A stretch of 64,000 nucleotides of DNA from Nocardia sp. NBC_00416. Its GTDB lineage: Bacteria > Actinomycetota > Actinomycetes > Mycobacteriales > Mycobacteriaceae. The notes beneath the pieces are model-generated. The model saw only the letters and a program-made list of their open reading frames with translations. It had not been told where the DNA came from and made no database searches. Shown one piece after another: positions 12,001 to 18,000 of the stretch. The position numbers and the translations under genes are program-made. The stretch is taken from contig NZ_CP107932.1 in the NCBI RefSeq assembly GCF_036032445.1, positions 1,428,501 to 1,492,500 of the forward strand, in the 5' to 3' direction. The stretch's first letter is position 1, and every line of letters starts with the position of its first letter.

Positions 12001-15000
12001 CGGCCCCGAGGGCCGCCGCGGCGGCCCGCCGGAGCAGCCCGCCCACGATGCCGTCGCCGCGCTGGCGCGGATGCTCGCGGAGTACACCGGAGGGACGGGC
12101 GATGAGCGTCCCGGACACGACCCCACGGTTATCGAGCGGGTCGCTGTGCCGGATGAGGAGCACGGCGGCAAGTCGGAGGTCGCGGCCGCCGGTGCGAATG
12201 CTGCTTCGGGTGTGCCCACAACGGGGTCGGAGATCGCTCGCCGACTGGTATCGGAGTGGTCGGTCGAAGGCACCGCAGTGCGGCTGTCGCAGACCGCGTC
12301 GCTGGACGACGAGCGCTGTGTGGTCGGGGCAGCGCCCAGCGATCGGAACGTCTCCGACGCCGACATATCCCATATCCTCGGTGATATCGCCGCCGGCGAA
12401 CAGCACTCGCCGCAGGCGGGCTGGCGCACCGATCACTGTCTACTGCTCCGTGGCAGCGACCTACTCCCCGATGAGGTTTTCGAGCGAGGAATCTGGCACG
12501 GAACAACACCAGAGCCGTTTCCTCGGCAGTGGTCGTGGCCGTCCACGACCCGGTGGTTCGGTGCTGCGGGGGATTACGGTCGCGCGGGCCCGGTGCGCCG
12601 GATCTATGTGTTCGACGCACCCGGCGGTTTCGTAAACGCCGCACAGGCGGGCCCTTTTCCGTTCATCGTGTCGTTTCCCGGCGGCATCGACCGGCGATTC
12701 ATTGCCGGCTGCTTCGAAATCCCAGAGGAGAGGTGGCCCGATCTCCGGGGGCGCGCGGCCGGCCACACTGGGATAGCGGACGAGCTGTCGCAGTACTGGA
12801 TACCGAATCCGAATCATTATCCAGGGGGCACCGATCTGGTGTCGCGTCCCGCTTCGGCGCCGGAATCCGCTGCCACAGCACTTGCCGGACCGAGTGGACC
12901 GAGCAGCGCGAGCGATGTCGATGTCGCGGCGGAGCGGCCGGGCCATGTGATGTTCCCGGCGGGACAGGCCGTCGACAACCTCGACCAGGTGATCACCGAC
13001 ATCCTGCCGGATTGGCTGACCACCGAGCAGGCAGCCGCGGCCGTGCAACGGATAAGCGAGGTGGTTGCGGCGCGTAGTCAGGTCGGGGATGTCGCTGTCA
13101 CGGTGGCCGCACCGGATTCGAACGGGCGATCCGCCGATCTGGTCGTCGTCGAAGCGACGCCGTTCGACGGTAAGAAGCGCACCGTGGACTGCGAATATCG
13201 CGAGGATCGACCGTGGCAGGTCAATGAGCAGCACACCTGGTTCAGCGGCTCGTCGATTCCGCTGCGTGACTTGATGGCGGGGCACGGGTTCACAGATATC
13301 GGCAATGACCTGGAGGCCATGGTTCAGAGCGCCGCGGCGACGCAGGTAACGGTGTCACTGCGCGGCGAGCCCGGCGCGCTGTCGTTGAACATGCGACTGC
13401 CGGCGGCCGACGGCCGGCCCACAATACGGATCGATGTCTTCGGCCGACGTGGGGAGCGGAGCATCAGAGTAGGGGTCGATCGGTCCGGGGTGAGCGACGA
13501 CCTCGCGCGGTGGGGAATCACCCACCAGCTGCAGATCCTTGCTGGCACCTCGTTTCCGGACAATATGCTCGGGGCCGTCATAGAACACGCGGTCACGGTG
13601 GGCGCAGAACACGAGGAAGTGATACTGCACCGCGGAGATACGCGTGGCGTGATCACCATCAGCGATCCGGGTGGGGGCAGTAGTCGTCGATTCCCAGAAG
13701 AGGCGGAATCCGGATTCGACATGTATGCGGCGCTCGGTGACGGCGTTCTGTGCGATATCGGCGTGCGCGACGGTGCCGGATTCGAAGAGGTGGCGGGCAT
13801 CCTCGAGCGGGCCGGATATGACGATATTGCGGTCAACGGGCAAGGGCGCCGTGACCCGGTCTGGATCACGCGATGGTTAACCGAGCTGTTCGGCGACCGG
13901 AACGGGCGAGTTCGGATCCGGCTGTCGGACGGTCTTCTTCGAATCGAGGTCACCAGTGCAGACGGTAGCCGGGCTGCCGTCCGAACTTTCCTCGACGTGT
14001 TCGGTGATCCGGGCGACCGGCGCGTCCACTACCTCTGGGAGCGGGCCGGAAGTCTCGGCGATGTGCGTGGGACCGCCTACCCGGACCGGGTACTCGAGTA
14101 CCGGGTGTCGGCGGGAGCGGACGTCGAAGGCGAGCAGGACCAGATGCTGCGATCGTTGCTGAACGCGCTCGGTGGGCGTGTCGATGAGATCCAGTGTCTT
14201 TGGGACAGTGATCAGAACCGCGCCGACCTGGACACGTTCAACGAGCAAGCCGCCCGCGGAGAGTCACTCGACGATGCGGCGAGGGGAACCGTCAGCGCGT
14301 CTGTGGCTGCTGAGTACGGTTTCCAACAGGTTCGTGTACTCGAAGTGGTGGGCGAACCCGGCGAGTTCGTTCGGGTGTTCGTGCTCATCGACCGGCCGAG
14401 CGGGCGGGGGTCGCAGGAGGTCGGCGAGCATATTCCAGATCCGCCGGCCCCCGGTCGCTCGATGCGCGATGAGGACGGCACCGTGTCGCGGCGTGATCTC
14501 GTGGATGCGGGTGGTTCGAACAAGATGGCAGTAGGTGAGGGCCGTCGCGGAAAGTCGCGCACCGAGGATCTCGACGAGATCGACCAGACCGACTTCGTCG
14601 ACCTCGGCGGTCCGAAGGATCTGGATGGACCGGGTAGAGCGGTGGCAGAACGACTCGCGAATGCCCACCCCACAATTCAGTTCACGGGATTCGGGGCTCT
14701 GCAGGTCGACAAGGCGGAGGAAACTGCTCGCCTCGTCGAATACTGGCTCGCTCGGTATGGGCATCTGTTGGGTCTTACCGAAATCCATTTCAGCCCGGCG
14801 GTTTCCGCCGCGGACGGCGAACCCGCCATCTGTGACTTCGAGTACGGGAACAGGAGGATGTGGGCGGACCGCATTCGCATCAGCACCGAGATCGACCCGG
14901 CTGACCTGCCGGCGGCGCTGGAAGCAGCATTCTGTGACGCCTTGATCTACACCGGGCGCTGGCGCGCCGCTGCCGCGGCCGAGGGTGCGTTCCAGGAATT

Positions 15001-18000
15001 CTACGAGGCTGAAAACGGCACGATCGTCGGTGATGACGAGGTTCGATTCCAGGAGTGGAAGGAGGTCGAGCAGCTGTCCGAGCAGTGCTTCCTCCCGGAC
15101 GGCACCCTGCGTGGGCGAGCTGCGCTGCACGAAGCGTTCCGGATGGTCGAACGACATCCTGAACAGGCAACTGACTGTCACCGAATTCTGCACCGATTAT
15201 TACTGGGGGCGGCAACGCGATGGCATGGTCATCGTGCTCCCGAGGACCCATCGAACCAGGATTTGCGGTATGCCGCCCAACTGGCATCCGAGCTCGGCGT
15301 CTCAACATTCGGGTTCGATCTGCCCGGGCTCGATCACGACCTGGTGCAGGAATTCGTCGACTCCCTGCGGGACAGCCTGGTCGGGCATCCGGCGACCGGG
15401 CTCACGGCCTTCGGTATCGCACCGTTGCCCGACGACGAGAACGGTCGGCCTGTCATCGCCATGGTGCGCTCCGACGGGGTCGGTCTGGAAATAGTGCTGA
15501 ACGAGCGGTTTGCCGTCGACCTCGAGTATCTGAATGCCGTTTTCACTGCGGACCTGTGGGAAGGGGTCGAGCCCAGCGCGGATAGGACGAAAGGCCGTCT
15601 CGTGGACCCCGGCCGTTACGGCCGGTATGTCGGATTCCATCCCGGGCGGCCCGGTCAGGCGGTGCGGTTTGCCGTCGAACACGAGGTCTCCCATCTGCTG
15701 CGCCCGCCCTCGCCCGAGGAAGGGCCGCTGGACGCCGGGCTGAGCCTACCGCCGGACGAATTCCTGGCCTGGGCTCGAGCGCTCTCGGCAGACCGTGCCG
15801 AAGGTGTGCATGAACTACTCGTCGAGCGGGCTTTGGTACTGAGCGCACTGTTGGACGCCTTCCACACGACCTGTACAGACCCGACTGTTACGTTCCGGAA
15901 GTGGCTGCGAAGCCAGTTGAGTCGATACTCTTTCCACGACGGTCGTCTCGACATTTCGGAGGCGCACGCGGAGGCTCGCGCATCGATCCGCACCGACAGT
16001 GCGCGCGCGACGATCGGTGAACACGCGCTGGTTTCCGCCGTCGAGGCGGGTCGACGACGACCCGGCAACATGTCGTCGACACCACCGCGCTCGATGGCGA
16101 GTGCAAGCGACTCCGGCGGCGACGGTTCCGCGTGGTCGACGGCGCGATCGCACCAGGTCGAGGTGGTCGAGGAGGGGCGTACACGAGGCGGCCTCGGCCC
16201 TCGTGACCGGGAATTTGCGTGGACATTCATGGTCTGGAACGGTGCGGAAGCCGCACCCGACAGCGATGTGGATGTGATTGCGGCGTCTCGAGACGTTGCG
16301 GTCGGTGTTGCGGAGCTGATCGCAGCGCACTGCGACCGGAAAGAAATTGTGCGGGAGGGGAAAGTGGATCCGCTCTGGCTGACCGACTGGATCGCCAAGG
16401 GTTTGGACCAGGGGACGCGGGTCGTGGTCGACCGCCGGGACGGGCGATTGCAGCTCGAGCTGTTCCTGTCGGAATCGGATACTTTGCCCTGGCATAGGTT
16501 GACCCGGAACGAAGCAGGTATCTGGAACGCCGACTGGAGAGTCCCGCCGCGAGAGATGTCAGGGATTCTGCACCGCGCGAACGGAATCGGCGCGTTGATC
16601 CGCGCTGTCCAGCGGATCCGTTCGGGCGCAGTGGATCGCCTGCCGGACAAGTCGAGACAACGAGTACTCGCCACCGCCGAGAGGGTACTGTCCGAGCTGA
16701 AGAACGTGTCGATTCTCGACGCCGACCACAAGACTCTCGGCTCAGTCGTGGCCGAAGTAGCGGTCGGTTCAGTGCAAGGACTCCGGCGCCGTGACCTGCC
16801 CTGGATCGCCCGGATAGTCTCGGAATCGATTGCCACCGCGGAGAGCGCCGGTCACCTTACCGACATCAGTGAGCTGGATGCGGCACTCATTGCGGCGATG
16901 CACCGGACCGACGCCGGCTGGGTCGGTAGGGGGGTAGTAGCTCAACTCGAGGCTTGGCAACTCGGCTGGCATCGTGATGGTTCCGAACTGACCGCGAAGC
17001 CGTTTACCGAGGTGTTCTCGCTGATCGAGGGTGCGGCAATAGTCGCCGAGCTCGAGGGGCCGCCGGCTCCGCATGTCGATCGTTGCACATTCACCGTGCG
17101 ATCGGACGGCACTGATCTGCTGGTGCGCGGAAGTGATCAGCCGCACCTGCTGTCCAGGGTACGGACAGCGGTGGAGGAGCAAAGGAAGCGCGCGGCGGGT
17201 CTCGAAGCCGAATACGAGCGGTTGGTCAAGATCCAGGATTCGAGGCTGTCCGAACACGTGAAGTACTTCACCAGAAGGCAGGCGGCGGTCGCAGAGCTGG
17301 AAAAGCCCAGGGATCGGCTCACCGGGGAGATTGCCGGATGCCTGCGGGTGCTGAAAGAGATCGAAAAATCGGTGGAATCCGGGGATGGCGGGCGCCGCAA
17401 AGAGACACAGGCAAGGGTCCCTGAGCTGGAAAAGCCCAGGGATCGGCTCACCCGGGAGATTGCCGGATGCCTCCGGGTGCTGAAAGAGATCAAAGAATCG
17501 GTGGAATCCTACGACGGCGGGCGCCGCGAAGAAACACAGGCGAGGATCGCTGGGCTGAGGGAAGAGCTACGGGCGAGAATCGCTGAGCTGAGAGAAGAAC
17601 TGGCTCGAGTGGAGGCTCTACTGGCGCCCGAGCGGGTTGTGCTCGAACTTCTGCCCGCGGAGGCGCAAGGTCTGTACGGATTGACGCCTGAACAATTCGA
17701 GATGTTGGCGGCGGCGCGCAGCGAAAAGTCTCCGGGGGTACTGCGGACCTGTCAGCGACAGCTCAGCGGTCACCCGGTCGTGTATCAGTTGATCGAAGCT
17801 TGGACGGCCCGCAGGATGTCGGAGCAACTCTCGGACCATGTGAGTCTGTTGGAGGATTTCGAGGCGTTGTTGCGCGGCAATCCGCAGCTTCGTGAGCAGG
17901 CGGATGCTTTCGGCCCGCGTTGGGAATTCGACCCGCAGCTGCCCGGTGGATGGTACGGCTGGCATCTTCCCGCCGTGCGTGATGCGACCGACGCCGAGAC

